Assembly (NCBI RefSeq): GCF_927312905.1
Contig: NZ_CAKMHQ010000031.1
Span: 39,651 to 103,650, forward strand
DNA from: Candidatus Nitrotoga sp. 1052
GTDB lineage: Bacteria; Pseudomonadota; Gammaproteobacteria; Burkholderiales; Gallionellaceae
Reading direction: 5' to 3'
DNA length: 64,000 bases
Shown: positions 1 to 9,582 of the stretch, piece by piece
Layout: each line of letters opens with the position of its first letter
Numbering within the stretch: the first letter of the stretch is position 1
The notes under the pieces: model-generated
What the model was told of the DNA's origin: nothing
Database searches by the model: none
Seen by the model: only the letters and a program-made list of their open reading frames with translations
Translations under genes and position numbers: made by a program

Positions 1-80
1 CCTCATCATTCAAGCGAAGCCAGTAGTTGGGCAGAGCGTAGCGAAACCCATCATGGATATCGCTGCGCTTCACCTATCTA
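1..80. repeat. Possible REP-like repeat at left edge
   Basis: This non-coding stretch ahead of trpC has two mutually complementary patches: one around gcagagcgtagcgaaaccc (31-49) and one around gatatcgctgcgcttcacc (56-74). It resembles short dispersed palindromic repeats found between genes in betaproteobacteria. Only one copy lies in the window, so repetitiveness cannot be shown here. Confidence 0.3.
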
Positions 81-142
81 TAAGTGCGTATTTTACCATT
101 GCACTTAAGTTAAAATGCGTACCTTGTATATTAGGGTCCGCC

Positions 143-934
143 ATGTCTGACATTCTGCAAAAAATTCTTACTGTCAAGGCGCAAGAAATTGCTGCCGCAA
201 AAGCCGAATGCTCATGGGTAACCATGCGCGCCAAGGCGGAACAAGCCTTACCCACTCGTGATTTTGTCGGAGCAATTCGCAGCAAAATTACAACAGGTCA
301 GCCCGCAGTGATAGCCGAAATTAAAAAAGCCAGTCCAAGCAAAGGCGTGTTGCGCGCGGATTTTCGCCCGGCGGAAATTGCCACGAGCTATGCAAGTCAC
401 GGCGCGGCCTGCCTGTCAGTGTTAACGGATGAACAATTCTTTCAGGGCCGTGCCGGGTATTTGCAGGAAGCACGTGCAGCTTGTTCCATCCCGGTATTGC
501 GGAAGGATTTCATGGTGGATACCTACCAGATTTATCAGTCACGCGTTCTGGGAGCGGACTGTATCCTGCTGATTGCGGCTGCTTTGAGTTTGGCGCAGAT
601 GCAGGAATTTGAGTCTCTGGCTCTCAGCTTGGGGCTAAGCGTGTTGATCGAAGTGCATAATAAAGCAGAATTGGACGAGGCATTGCAACTCACCACTCCG
701 CTCATCGGCATCAATAACCGCAATTTGCGCACTTTTGAAGTTTCGCTGCAAACCACACTGGATTTATTACCCCACATTCCAGCAGAACGTGTCGTGGTAA
801 CAGAGAGTGGCATTCTCCAGCCAGAAGATGTGAAATTGATGCGCGGCAATCACGTGCATGCGTTCCTGGTAGGCGAGGCGTTCATGCGTGCTGCCGAGCC
901 AGGCCCTGCTTTAGCGCGGCTATTTGGTTTATGA
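143..934 (+). CDS. trpC: Indole-3-glycerol phosphate synthase
   Basis: TrpC closes the indole ring of carboxyphenylamino-deoxyribulose phosphate, giving indole-3-glycerol phosphate in cytoplasmic tryptophan synthesis. The 263-aa product is the normal length for a single-function TIM-barrel enzyme. Visible motifs in order are [11 protein letters not shown] (substrate-binding Glu and catalytic Lys near residues 59-61), [28 protein letters not shown] and the phosphate-binding TESGI plus FLVGEAF near the end. The ATG at 143 gives the canonical N-terminus MSDILQKI; an in-frame upstream start at 53 would add 30 residues unlike the family and is rejected. trpD and trpG would be expected just upstream, outside the window. 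The hairpin at 1017-1044 may also end this transcript. Confidence 0.95.
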   Translation: MSDILQKILTVKAQEIAAAKAECSWVTMRAKAEQALPTRDFVGAIRSKITTGQPAVIAEIKKASPSKGVLRADFRPAEIATSYASHGAACLSVLTDEQFFQGRAGYLQEARAACSIPVLRKDFMVDTYQIYQSRVLGADCILLIAAALSLAQMQEFESLALSLGLSVLIEVHNKAELDEALQLTTPLIGINNRNLRTFEVSLQTTLDLLPHIPAERVVVTESGILQPEDVKLMRGNHVHAFLVGEAFMRAAEPGPALARLFGL

Positions 935-1016
935 CATTGATGCCCCCGCCTGTAGCGGATTGCCCAGTATCTCTTTAACACGATCTCTCAGAAAGAAACT
1001 CTTCCCACATACCAAA

Positions 1017-1044
1017 AAAATGGACACCCGAAGGTGTCCATTTT
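1017..1044 (-). terminator. Intrinsic terminator, porin side
   Basis: A perfect 8-bp stem (tggacacc/ggtgtcca) is extended by A/T pairs. Read on the - strand the loop is TTCG closed by C-G, a very stable tetraloop, and it is followed by a run of seven T. It lies just past the porin stop. On the + strand only four T follow, so it could weakly serve trpC as well. Confidence 0.85.
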
Positions 1045-1080
1045 AACTCTAACTACTAATCTTCGTTGGAAGACTTGTTC

Positions 1081-2172
1081 TTAGAACGAGTGCTTCATAC
1101 CAACCGAGAATGCAGTCGGAGAATTACCAATCGCAGCCTGGCTGTAGGAGGTACCGCTGCTGTTCCAGCCTAACTGATAGGCAGCGTTTTGATCGTTATC
1201 CAACTTGGTCCACAAAGCATACATTGTGGTACGAATACTCATCTTGTGGTCATAACCGATAGTATATTGCTTTGCGCCAGTGTTTGAAGCGCCACTGATA
1301 TGGTTATCAAGGTCGGTATACGACGCTTTAATTGCATCAGCAGGAGTCATGTTGAATCTTCCGGACAGATGCCAGGAAGTGGTATCACCACTTAAATACT
1401 TGTCGCTGATCTTTTCATAAATACCGTTGATCGCGAATTGGTCAACGGAATAGCCAAGAGCAGCTTTCCATGCATCGGAGTTCCTGGATGGATTAGCCGG
1501 TGCTGGACCATTGCTGTTGCTTTGATAAGCGGCAGTAGCGAAGAAAGGGCCAGAGTCAAACATACCAGCAAGTGAGTAACCTTCGTTGGTATTGTTGATA
1601 GTGTTTGAGCCAAAAGTACTTGATGTACTTTGTGGTGCGGTACCCTGCTGGTCGCCAAAATAAGAACCCGCAAAGCTGAAACCGGTGTAATTCGCAGAAG
1701 TGTAATTAACTGTGTTGTTCGTACGGATATCGTGAGCAATACCCATCAAGGAACGGTTATCAGCGATGGTATTGTGGAACATGTCCATGCGGCGGGTAGC
1801 CAGTTTGTAGGGAGTATCCATACGCCCCAACCTTACCGAACCCCATTGCTCGCCTTTCAGACCGGCGAAGGTATCACGGAAACCAAGGCCTGTTTGGGAA
1901 CCTGGATTATCGTAAGGGCCTGCACCATTACCGATCGCGATTTGGCTTTCAACTTGCCAGATTGCGGACAGACCGCCACCCAGGGCTTCCGAACCCTTGA
2001 AACCGAGACGAGAGGCATTGCTGCCTACGCCTGAGCTATCCCTATGACCGTCATTATCGACAAAGTCGTAGGACACGTTTGCCTGACCATAAATGCTGAC
2101 ATCGGCCATTGCTGCTGAGGTCGCAAATACGCCCGCGACGGCTAGAGCAATTAAACTTTTATTCATGTTCAT
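1081..2172 (-). CDS. Gram-negative general porin, 16-strand type
   Basis: This is an outer-membrane trimeric porin for diffusion of small hydrophilic solutes. The 363-aa product begins with a signal peptide (residues about 1-23, cleavage after SAAMA). The mature protein starts DVSIYGQANVSYDF, typical of the betaproteobacterial/Neisserial Porin_4 family. It shows the family patches SRLGFKGSEALGGGLSAIWQ and DTFAGLKGEQWGSVRLGRMDTPYK and ends in GMKHSF, with the C-terminal Phe needed for BAM-dependent insertion. AGGAG precedes the start; two ATGs two codons apart (2172 and 2166) are both possible. It is monocistronic, with its own terminator. Substrate selectivity cannot be read from sequence. 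Confidence 0.93.
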   Translation of the reverse strand: MNMNKSLIALAVAGVFATSAAMADVSIYGQANVSYDFVDNDGHRDSSGVGSNASRLGFKGSEALGGGLSAIWQVESQIAIGNGAGPYDNPGSQTGLGFRDTFAGLKGEQWGSVRLGRMDTPYKLATRRMDMFHNTIADNRSLMGIAHDIRTNNTVNYTSANYTGFSFAGSYFGDQQGTAPQSTSSTFGSNTINNTNEGYSLAGMFDSGPFFATAAYQSNSNGPAPANPSRNSDAWKAALGYSVDQFAINGIYEKISDKYLSGDTTSWHLSGRFNMTPADAIKASYTDLDNHISGASNTGAKQYTIGYDHKMSIRTTMYALWTKLDNDQNAAYQLGWNSSGTSYSQAAIGNSPTAFSVGMKHSF

Positions 2173-2626
2173 AAAATATTCTCCTTGATTTACTAAATTA
2201 TTGGTTTTCCGGGAAAACCTCTCAAATTTAAAGCACTTATGAGAAGTCTGGCTATATTCTGACAGAGAGCTTTAGAGATAAGCAAGGTGCATGTTGTATT
2301 TTTGCAACAATATATAAATAAAAGAATTCCTCTAGTTTAAACAAATCAAGATTTGTAATTTGCAAGAAGAAAATTGAAAGATAGTTTTAGTGTTGATATT
2401 ATCATATTGATTATAATTATCCTATTAATCCGATCAGAAACGGATCAATAGGATTTGAGCTAATCACCATGAATTGCGGTGGCACTACCTCTATATTAAT
2501 ATCTAATTATTCGCCCAAATGCACGGCATGAAAACAATTCCGCCTCACTGTAATACAATACGCTAAATATTTAACCCCAAATTTTTGCTGCAAAACTGCG
2601 TAGTTGAAATGGAGTCTTGATTTTTA
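2173..2626. other. AT-rich intergenic region, porin/coq7
   Basis: About 450 bases between the divergent porin and coq7 genes carry no credible gene. The stretch is strongly AT-rich and holds the long inverted repeat described at 2419-2454. Porin promoters with long regulated leaders commonly sit in such regions, but I could not place -35 and -10 boxes with confidence. Confidence 0.6.
2419..2454. promoter_or_regulatory. Long inverted repeat in divergent intergenic region
   Basis: The arms atcctattaatccg and cggatcaataggat pair at 13 of 14 positions around an 8-nt loop. There is no T-run on either side, so it is a poor terminator. Its place between two divergent genes makes a protein-binding operator, or a structured leader of the porin mRNA, the more likely reading. 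Which gene it serves is not known. Confidence 0.45.
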
Positions 2627-2683
2627 GTGGCGCTCTTTCTATCGGGCTATCGAGATTGGTATAAAAATGCAAAGGAAAGTTCT

Positions 2684-3310
2684 GTGTTGAGTTTTGACAG
2701 CTTGATTATAAAATTCGACAAGAGCTTGCGCACTCTATTTAGCGAAGCGCAAAGTATTCGCCCTTTTCCTGATGCCGGTTTGCCGGATGCCGCATTAGAC
2801 GAGAACGAGAAAAAGCTCGCAGCAGCGCTGATGCGAGTAAATCATAGCGGTGAGATTTGCGCTCAAGCATTATATCAAGGGCAAGCGCTGACGGCGCGTG
2901 ACCCTGTGGTGCAGGAGGAATTGCAACAGACAGCGAACGAGGAGACCGAACATCTGGCATGGACGTCGCGACGTGTGCATGAATTAGACGGCCATCTGAG
3001 CTTGCTCAATCCAATTTGGTATGGGAATTCGTTGGCCATCGGCGCGCTCGCCGGATTGCTAGGCGATAAATGGAATCTTGGATTTATGGCGGAAACCGAA
3101 CGTCAGGTAGGTGCGCATTTGCAAAGTCATTTGGGGAGATTGCCAGAACAAGATATAAAAAGTCGTGCGGTTGTTCGGCAAATGCTCACTGATGAAGCCC
3201 GGCACGGGGATATTGCAGTGCAACTGGGTGGTGCGGAATTGCCACTGCCCATAAAGTTGGCGATGCAAGCGAGCGCAAAGGTAATGACACAGACTGCATA
3301 TTGGATATAG
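2684..3310 (+). CDS. coq7: Demethoxyubiquinone hydroxylase (Coq7 type)
   Basis: Coq7 hydroxylates demethoxyubiquinol in the penultimate step of ubiquinone synthesis. It is a membrane-associated carboxylate-bridged di-iron enzyme. The 208-aa product has paired iron-ligand signatures: the first half carries [14 protein letters not shown] and NEETEHLAW, the second half [11 protein letters not shown] and DEARHGD. A hydrophobic patch, [12 protein letters not shown], lies between them. The GTG at 2684 is preferred because AGGAAAG precedes it and the product then begins [11 protein letters not shown], as expected for the family; a GTG at 2627 would add 19 unrelated residues. Use of Coq7 rather than the flavoprotein UbiF is common in betaproteobacteria. 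Confidence 0.93.
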   Translation: MLSFDSLIIKFDKSLRTLFSEAQSIRPFPDAGLPDAALDENEKKLAAALMRVNHSGEICAQALYQGQALTARDPVVQEELQQTANEETEHLAWTSRRVHELDGHLSLLNPIWYGNSLAIGALAGLLGDKWNLGFMAETERQVGAHLQSHLGRLPEQDIKSRAVVRQMLTDEARHGDIAVQLGGAELPLPIKLAMQASAKVMTQTAYWI

Positions 3311-4005
3311 CTTGGTATTCTACAAAAAATTTTCGATAGAGTGATCAAGACGCGCTTTCGCCCTGCTTCCTCTGTACCGTAGTTACGTCTTCCCTCAAAC
3401 CGGCCTTTTAAGATTGCAGATTTCTCCAGTTATCCTGCCAAGGCCATCCTAGACAGTATACCGCACCTCTGAATCTATCTAATTATAAATTGAAGCATGC
3501 CTATCCGGTTGATACCCAAGGTTACTATAGGGCACCTCTAAAAATTCACCACCAATCGCTCCTGAGGCACCAGTTACGGCCAGAACTTTGGGATAATACG
3601 TCCATCATCCCTCTACCCGATCTTTTCATACTCGCTCCCCCATGCCCCGGTTTTTTTGATGTTGAGACACGTACCGCCAAGTTGACGGCGATGGTCGCCA
3701 ATGGGATAGGTGCGCCCGCTATGGCATAAAACAGGGGAAGCCTACCGAAAAAAGCACTGTTTTGGCATTTGATTAGCTCGGAAATCAGGTGGCGTCCTGA
3801 ACAAACCAGGAAGTATTTAAACTTGGCGGAATTCGGCGCAATTTATTTTATAGAGGTGCCCATAAGCGGTTTAGTGTTTTGATGCTCGATTAGAATTGCC
3901 GTCATCTGATGATTTAGAGTGACAGGGGCAAAGCACGTTAGCGGATTGATTCGAACTGTAATGGCTAAAAAATCCTGAATGACTACATTGATGCGATAAT
4001 ATTTT
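3311..4005. other. Non-coding region with mobile-element relic
   Basis: About 700 bases between coq7 and relA contain no supported gene. The middle is occupied by the inverted-repeat-bounded element at 3530-3861. A 79-codon frame at 3490-3729 overlaps the left end of that element and shows no recognisable protein features, so it is not called. Confidence 0.6.
3530..3861. mobile_element. MITE-like element or internally deleted IS
   Basis: The element begins gggcacctcta and ends tagaggtgccc, an exact 11-bp terminal inverted repeat enclosing about 330 bp. The similarity continues loosely inward (aaaat on the left, taaaat on the right arm). The trinucleotide ATA flanks both ends (3527-3529 and 3862-3864), consistent with a 3-bp target duplication. 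No transposase remnant of convincing length is readable inside, so it is either a non-autonomous MITE or a decayed insertion sequence. The same end sequence occurs once more at 30863-30878. The family is not identified. Confidence 0.6.
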
Positions 4006-5988
4006 ATGGTTTCCGTTCAACAAAAACTTTCTTCCTCGTCAGGAGATCTCGATTCCTGGCTTGATTCCTTATCAAAAACTTTTGTTTCTGCAGAAGTCAG
4101 GGTGATCCGCCATGCCTGCGAATTGGCTGAGCCACTTTATGCCGGGCAAGTCGAACTGACAGGCGCACCCCTGTTTCAGCACGCGCTTGGTGCGGCATCT
4201 ATCCTGATTGGTTTGAATATGGATTTTGAAACCGTAGCCGCCGCCATCATGCATGCGGTGCCCAAGTATATGGACAACTGGGCTGAAGCTTTGGAAACAC
4301 GTTTTAGCGCTAATGTAAGTCATTTGGTTGAAGGTATTTCGCGCATTGAGCAAATCCGGGAATTCAGCGAGATGCAAGGCGTGCATAAAAAAGAAAAGAA
4401 AAAAGGTGATAGCAGCCAGCAGATAGAAAGTTTGCGAAAAATGGTTCTGTCCATGGTGGAAGACATTCGGGTGGTGTTGATCAAGCTTGCTGAGCGAACC
4501 CAGACTATGCGTTGCTTGTCAGGTGCCAGCGAAGATCAGCAAAAGCTGGTTGCGCTTGAAACGCAGGGTATTTTTGCGCCATTGGCAAACCGTCTCGGCG
4601 TATGGCAAATAAAATGGGAACTGGAAGACCTTTCTCTGCGCTATCTGGAACCGGATATGTACAAGAAAGTGGCTATGCTGCTGGATGAACGCCGCGTAGA
4701 TCGCGAACAATATATCGCGGATGTATTGACTCAGTTGAGGCTGGAGCTGAGTCAGGCAGGCATCAAGGCGGAGGTGGCAGGACGGCCAAAGCATATCTTC
4801 AGTATTATCAATAAGATGAAGCGCAAGCAAATAGATTTCAGCGATCTCTATGATGTGCGCGCAGTGCGGATTCTGGTGAATGACGTCAAGGATTGTTATG
4901 CGGCACTTGGGCTGGTGCATAACTTGTGGCAGCCTATTTCCAGTGAATTTGATGATTACATTGCGCATCCCAAGAGCAACGACTATCGCTCATTGCATAC
5001 GGCTGTGGTCGGTCCGCGCAACTTGACACTTGAGGTGCAGATACGAACTTTTGAGATGCATCAGCATTCGGAATTAGGAGTCGCTGCCCACTGGCGATAT
5101 AAAGAGGGCGTAAAATCGGACGTCAGGTTCGATGAGCAGATTGTTTTGCTGCGCCAGATTCTGGAATGGAAAGAAGATGTAACTGACAGTGGTGACATGC
5201 TGGCGCAATTCAGGAATGAATTATTTCATGATCAGGTTTATGTGCTTACGCCTCAGGGGAAGGTAATCAATTTGCCCAAGGGCGCGACCCCGGTGGATTT
5301 TGCCTATGCTTTGCATACGGATTTGGGACACCGTACGCGCGGCGCCAAGGTGGATGGCAGCATAGTGCCTCTCAATTACAAGTTGCAACACGGGCAACGG
5401 GTGGAGATTTTGGCTGCCAAGCAGGGCTCGCCGAGCCGGGACTGGCTTAATCCTGCTCACGGTTATTTGCAAAGTCAGCGAGCCCGGGCCAAGGTGCGGC
5501 ACTGGTTCAAGTACCAGAGTTTCGATGAGCATGTTTCTCAGGGCAGGACGCAGTTGGATCGCGAACTGCACCGACTAGGCGTTACCTCTTTAAATCAGGA
5601 AAAAATCGCGCAAAAATTGCATTTTCACAAGTTGGAAAACTTACTGGCAGCAATCGGGCGGGGCGATGTCACACAGCGACATCTTGTTCTCGCCATCCAG
5701 GACGAGATGCCAGCCAGGACAGAAGAAATAATAAAACCAATTGCCGCTAGGTCTACTGCTGCACGCTCATCCCCCACGGACATCCTGGTTGAAGGCGTGG
5801 GTAATTTGCTGACCAGAATAGCCAAATGTTGCAAGCCCGTGCCGCTGGATTCGATTGTTGGATATGTCACGCGCGACCGGGGAGTAACGATTCATCGCAA
5901 GGATTGTTCATTCATGCTGCACTTGCCGGAAAACAGGTGCGACCGTATGCTTAGTGCGCAATGGGTAAGTCAAAAAGCACTACCTTGA
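4006..5988 (+). CDS. relA: RelA-type (p)ppGpp synthetase lacking ACT domain
   Basis: RelA makes the stringent-response alarmone (p)ppGpp on stalled ribosomes. Domains in order: a degenerate HD hydrolase domain (about 30-200), in which the HD pair is replaced by MHAV at 82-85, so hydrolysis is unlikely; a synthetase domain (about 230-380) with KHIFSIINKMKRKQ, DLYDVRAVRIL and the acidic EFDD (314-317) typical of RelA rather than SpoT; a TGS domain (about 405-467); a helical region; and a Cys-rich module with IAKCCKPVP and HRKDC near 606-636. The protein stops at 660 aa, shortly after that module, whereas classical RelA is about 740 aa and ends in an ACT/RRM domain. No remnant of that domain is readable after the stop. 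A separate SpoT-type hydrolase is expected elsewhere in the genome. Confidence 0.92.
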   Translation: MVSVQQKLSSSSGDLDSWLDSLSKTFVSAEVRVIRHACELAEPLYAGQVELTGAPLFQHALGAASILIGLNMDFETVAAAIMHAVPKYMDNWAEALETRFSANVSHLVEGISRIEQIREFSEMQGVHKKEKKKGDSSQQIESLRKMVLSMVEDIRVVLIKLAERTQTMRCLSGASEDQQKLVALETQGIFAPLANRLGVWQIKWELEDLSLRYLEPDMYKKVAMLLDERRVDREQYIADVLTQLRLELSQAGIKAEVAGRPKHIFSIINKMKRKQIDFSDLYDVRAVRILVNDVKDCYAALGLVHNLWQPISSEFDDYIAHPKSNDYRSLHTAVVGPRNLTLEVQIRTFEMHQHSELGVAAHWRYKEGVKSDVRFDEQIVLLRQILEWKEDVTDSGDMLAQFRNELFHDQVYVLTPQGKVINLPKGATPVDFAYALHTDLGHRTRGAKVDGSIVPLNYKLQHGQRVEILAAKQGSPSRDWLNPAHGYLQSQRARAKVRHWFKYQSFDEHVSQGRTQLDRELHRLGVTSLNQEKIAQKLHFHKLENLLAAIGRGDVTQRHLVLAIQDEMPARTEEIIKPIAARSTAARSSPTDILVEGVGNLLTRIAKCCKPVPLDSIVGYVTRDRGVTIHRKDCSFMLHLPENRCDRMLSAQWVSQKALP

Positions 5989-6192
5989 CTGGTTGATATT
6001 GAGTAAAAGTCTATGACCGTCATGATTTGAGATGTTTGTCCACCTTAAAGAGAACGATATTGCATGCCTTCGAGAATATTCTTGACTGCCCAGCCTCGTA
6101 TTGACAGCAGCCAGTTATAAAATGGAATTGGCGAAGTCATAATCGTAGTTTTAGCACGGCCTAATTTTGGCGGATTCAAGTTCGAACCGCAC

Positions 6193-8445
6193 CTACTCTT
6201 GTCTTACGCAATCCACATAATAGCGCGGCCCGTCACTATCCTCATTTGCCACCAAGCCATGAATGTCACTCTCAAATCCTGGAAATTTCTGATTAAAGTC
6301 TCGCGCAAATTTGAGGTAGTCCACGATGGTTTTGTTGAAGCGCTCTCCCGGGATGAGTAGCGGAATGCCTGGTGGATAAGGCGTCAACAGCACGCTGGTG
6401 ATGCGTCCTTCCAGTTCGTCAATCGATACGCGGTCAATCTCGCCGTGCGCCATTTTAGCGAAGGCGTCGGACGGCTTCATGGCGGGCTCCATGTTGGAAA
6501 GGTACATCTCGGTGGTTAACCGAGCTACGTCATTGATCTTGTAAATGCCGTGAATATTGTCGCACAGGTCACGGAGGCCGATCTTCTCATAGCGTGCGTA
6601 TTTGGCGACAAATTCGGGCAGCACGCGCCATAGTGGCTGATTCTTGTCATAGTCATCCTTGAATTGCTGCAACTCGGTTACCATGGTATTCCAGCGTCCC
6701 TTGGTGATGCCAATGGTGAACATAATGAAGAAAGAGTAGAGGCCGGTCTTTTCCACCACAACACCATTTTCCGCCAAGTACTTGGTGACAATGGCAGCCG
6801 GAATGCCGGAATCGGCGAAGTCTCCTCCGACATCCAGCCCCGGGGTGATAATGGTGGCCTTGATCGGGTCGAGCATGTTGAAGCCAGGCGCCAGGTTGCC
6901 GAAGCCATGCCAGCGATCATCTGCACCCAGCATCCAGTCCGTGCGCGAGGCCATGCCTTCTTCGGCGAGATAGTCCGGCCCCCAAACTTTGAACCACCAA
7001 TCCACACCCCACTCTTCATCCACCTTGCGCATGGCACGACGAAAATCGAGCGCTTCAGCAATGGATTCTTCTACCAGAGCGGTGCCGCCGGGAGGCTCCA
7101 TCATTGCGGCAGCCACATCGCATGACGCGATAATGGCGTACTGCGGGCTGGTAGAGGTATGCATCATATAGGCTTCGTTGAAGCAGTCGCGATCGAGTTT
7201 GCGCATTTCGCTGTCCTGCACCAAAATCTGTGAGGCTTGACTCAATCCGGCCAGCATTTTGTGTGTCGATTGTGTGGAAAACACCATGGATTCTTTGCAC
7301 GGCTTACGGCCTTGGCCTATGGCGTGCATATCCTTGTAGAAATCATGAAAGGCGGCGTGCGGTAACCATGCCTCGTCGAAAAGCAGGGTATCAATTTGTC
7401 CATCCAGCATCTGCTTGAGGGTTTCCACGTTGTACAACACACCATCGTAAGTACTCTGAGTGATAGTCAGGATGCGCGGCTTTTGCTTTTTATCCTTGAT
7501 GAACGGATTTGCATCGATCTTGCGCTGGATAGTCTCAATTTTAAACTCGTCCAGTGAAATCGGTCCAATGATGCCGAAATGATTACGTGTCGGCATCAGG
7601 AATACTGGTATTGCGCCAGTCATAATGATCGAATGCAAGATGGATTTATGACAGTTGCGATCCACCACTACGATGTCATCTGGTGCAACGGTGGAATGCC
7701 ATACGATTTTATTTGATGTAGAGGTGCCGTTAGTCACAAAGAATAGGTGGTCGCAACTGAAAATACGCGCTGCATTTCGCTCGCTGGCTGCTACCGGTCC
7801 GGTATGGTCGAGCAGCTGACCCAGCTCGTCGACTGAGTTGCACACGTCTGCACGCAACATATTTTCACCAAAAAACTGGTGAAACATTCGACCTACCGGC
7901 GATTTCAGGAAAGCCACCCCGCCCGAATGGCCGGGGCAATGCCAGGAATAGGAACCATCTTGCGCGTAATTAACCAGGGCGCGGAAAAACGGCGGGGCGA
8001 GCGAGTCAAGATATAATCGGGCTTCACGGATGATGTGCCGCGCCACAAATTCCGGCGTGTCTTCATGCATATGAATGAATCCGTGCAATTCGCGCAGGAT
8101 ATCATTCGGGATATGGCGTGAAGTACGCGTTTCGCCGTATAGATAGATGGGGATATCGGCATTTTTAAAGCGGATCTCTTCCACGAAAGCGCGTATGCTT
8201 TTCAGCGCGATTGCCGTCTCTTCTTTGCTGCCGCCGCCGAATTCCTCATCGTCAATCGATAGCAAAAAGGCTGAAGCCCGGCTTTGCTGCTGCGCAAATG
8301 AAGTCAAATCCCCGTAGCTGGTTATACCCAGCACCTCCATGCCTTCTTTCTGGATGGCACCGGCCAAAGCGCGAACGCTCAGGCCACTGGAATTTTCCGA
8401 GCGGAAATCCTCGTCGATGATGATGATGGGAAAATCAAATTTCAT
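6193..8445 (-). CDS. Orn/Lys/Arg decarboxylase, PLP fold III
   Basis: This is a biodegradative-type basic amino-acid decarboxylase, PLP-dependent and cytoplasmic, producing a polyamine precursor or a diamine. The 750-aa length and three-part architecture match the family. It has an N-terminal receiver-like wing domain (about 1-130), a PLP domain starting around YSWHCPGHSGG with FVTNGTSTSN, LLFDEAW and the cofactor lysine in STHKMLAGLSQAS (Lys near 396), and a C-terminal domain with PYPPGIPLLIPGE. AAGGAG lies six bases before the ATG. Whether arginine, lysine or ornithine is the substrate cannot be decided from the sequence. No antiporter gene is adjacent, which makes an acid-resistance pair less likely than a biosynthetic role. 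Confidence 0.88.
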   Translation of the reverse strand: MKFDFPIIIIDEDFRSENSSGLSVRALAGAIQKEGMEVLGITSYGDLTSFAQQQSRASAFLLSIDDEEFGGGSKEETAIALKSIRAFVEEIRFKNADIPIYLYGETRTSRHIPNDILRELHGFIHMHEDTPEFVARHIIREARLYLDSLAPPFFRALVNYAQDGSYSWHCPGHSGGVAFLKSPVGRMFHQFFGENMLRADVCNSVDELGQLLDHTGPVAASERNAARIFSCDHLFFVTNGTSTSNKIVWHSTVAPDDIVVVDRNCHKSILHSIIMTGAIPVFLMPTRNHFGIIGPISLDEFKIETIQRKIDANPFIKDKKQKPRILTITQSTYDGVLYNVETLKQMLDGQIDTLLFDEAWLPHAAFHDFYKDMHAIGQGRKPCKESMVFSTQSTHKMLAGLSQASQILVQDSEMRKLDRDCFNEAYMMHTSTSPQYAIIASCDVAAAMMEPPGGTALVEESIAEALDFRRAMRKVDEEWGVDWWFKVWGPDYLAEEGMASRTDWMLGADDRWHGFGNLAPGFNMLDPIKATIITPGLDVGGDFADSGIPAAIVTKYLAENGVVVEKTGLYSFFIMFTIGITKGRWNTMVTELQQFKDDYDKNQPLWRVLPEFVAKYARYEKIGLRDLCDNIHGIYKINDVARLTTEMYLSNMEPAMKPSDAFAKMAHGEIDRVSIDELEGRITSVLLTPYPPGIPLLIPGERFNKTIVDYLKFARDFNQKFPGFESDIHGLVANEDSDGPRYYVDCVRQE

Positions 8446-8640
8446 TCAGTGCTCCTTGGTGGGGAATATCTGCCGGGCAGCGAGTTGGTGCCGATTGTCG
8501 CAGATTTAGATAATGTGGTTAGTGTTAAATAACATTAAGAACTATGCTATCCGGTAACGCGAATACAAGGATTGCCAGCTGCATTTACGGGGATGATTAA
8601 ACCGGGATTTATCAAAAAGTTTAATGCTATTCTGGTGCAG

Positions 8641-8862
8641 TTAGTCGCGCGGGGGGTAGGGGTTTTTCAGGGCGTTAACCAGCTCAGTCAGTACCGCGCG
8701 AAACTGCTGTTCGTCACAACCCATTAGTACTGCATCCTCCAGCGCATCTTGGCAGATTTGGCGGATTTCCTCCATGTTCTCGCTCAGCACCTTGTTCTTT
8801 TCCACGCAGGCGACCACCTCGCCAGTGGGGCTGAGCCAAATGGTTTGGGGATAGGATGCCAT
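8641..8862 (-). CDS. Small conserved-looking protein, unknown function
   Basis: The 73-aa acidic soluble protein starts MASYPQTIWLSPTGEV and contains two Cys (CVEK, CQDA) plus one in the MGCDEQQF patch. It has no signal peptide or membrane segment. The ATG at 8862 has AGAGG ten bases upstream; a TTG at 8898 would add 12 residues and is less likely. The gene lies on the same strand between dcd and the decarboxylase, which suggests co-transcription with them. I do not recognise the family. Its tidy helical composition and position between housekeeping genes argue that it is real. Confidence 0.65.
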   Translation of the reverse strand: MASYPQTIWLSPTGEVVACVEKNKVLSENMEEIRQICQDALEDAVLMGCDEQQFRAVLTELVNALKNPYPPRD

Positions 8863-8930
8863 TAAATTTATGCCTCTATATGATTCAGTAGAATTCAATG
8901 AATGGGTGGAACGTAACCATGCATCTGATT

Positions 8931-9497
8931 TTATATTTTGGGTAGTGTAACCCCAACCTGCCCCTGATACTTGCCGCCCCTATCCTTGTATGAGACTTCG
9001 CATACTTCGTCGGATTCGAAGAAAATCACCTGCGCCACGCCCTCATTGGCGTAAATTTTTGCCGGTAAAGGTGTGGTATTGGAAAACTCCAGCGTTACAT
9101 AACCCTCCCATTCTGGTTCTAACGGTGTGACATTGACGATAATGCCGCACCGCGCGTAGGTAGATTTACCCAGGCAAATGGTCAGTACGTTGCGGGGGAT
9201 GCGGAAGTGTTCCACGGTGCGTGCCAGCGCGAAAGAGTTGGGCGGGATGATGCAATAGTCGCTCTTAAGCTCGACGAAAGAGTTGGCATCGAAATTTTTC
9301 GGGTCGACAATGGTGCTATTGATGTTGGTAAATAGTTTGAATTCGTCTGAGCAACGGATGTCATAACCGTAGCTCGACGTGCCATATGACACGATACGCT
9401 GGCCATTTCTTTCTTTCACCTGCCCGGGTTCGAACGGCTCGATCATGCCGTGCTCTTTGGCCATGTGACGTATCCACTTGTCTGATTTAATGCTCAT
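8931..9497 (-). CDS. dcd: dCTP deaminase
   Basis: Dcd deaminates dCTP to dUTP, feeding dTMP synthesis; it is a cytoplasmic homotrimer. The 188-aa product has the family's usual length. Motifs visible are [13 protein letters not shown] (36-53 region), [10 protein letters not shown] (110-119) and [17 protein letters not shown], with the catalytic Glu at about 137, followed by the C-terminal GGKYQGQVG tail that closes over the triphosphate. The order apbC-dcd-small protein-decarboxylase on one strand suggests a loose operon reading away from metG. No strong Shine-Dalgarno sequence precedes the ATG. Confidence 0.97.
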   Translation of the reverse strand: MSIKSDKWIRHMAKEHGMIEPFEPGQVKERNGQRIVSYGTSSYGYDIRCSDEFKLFTNINSTIVDPKNFDANSFVELKSDYCIIPPNSFALARTVEHFRIPRNVLTICLGKSTYARCGIIVNVTPLEPEWEGYVTLEFSNTTPLPAKIYANEGVAQVIFFESDEVCEVSYKDRGGKYQGQVGVTLPKI

Positions 9498-9582
9498 GTT
9501 TAGTTTGATGCAGAAGTTATGGTCAAGGGAGCAGAATGAAAATATAAATGCTTTATGACACGTTGCACATTATGTTTTCGCA

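Noticed and set aside
3490..3729. 79-codon + strand frame
   Set aside because: It runs across the left end of the inverted-repeat element, has no ribosome site and no recognisable protein pattern.
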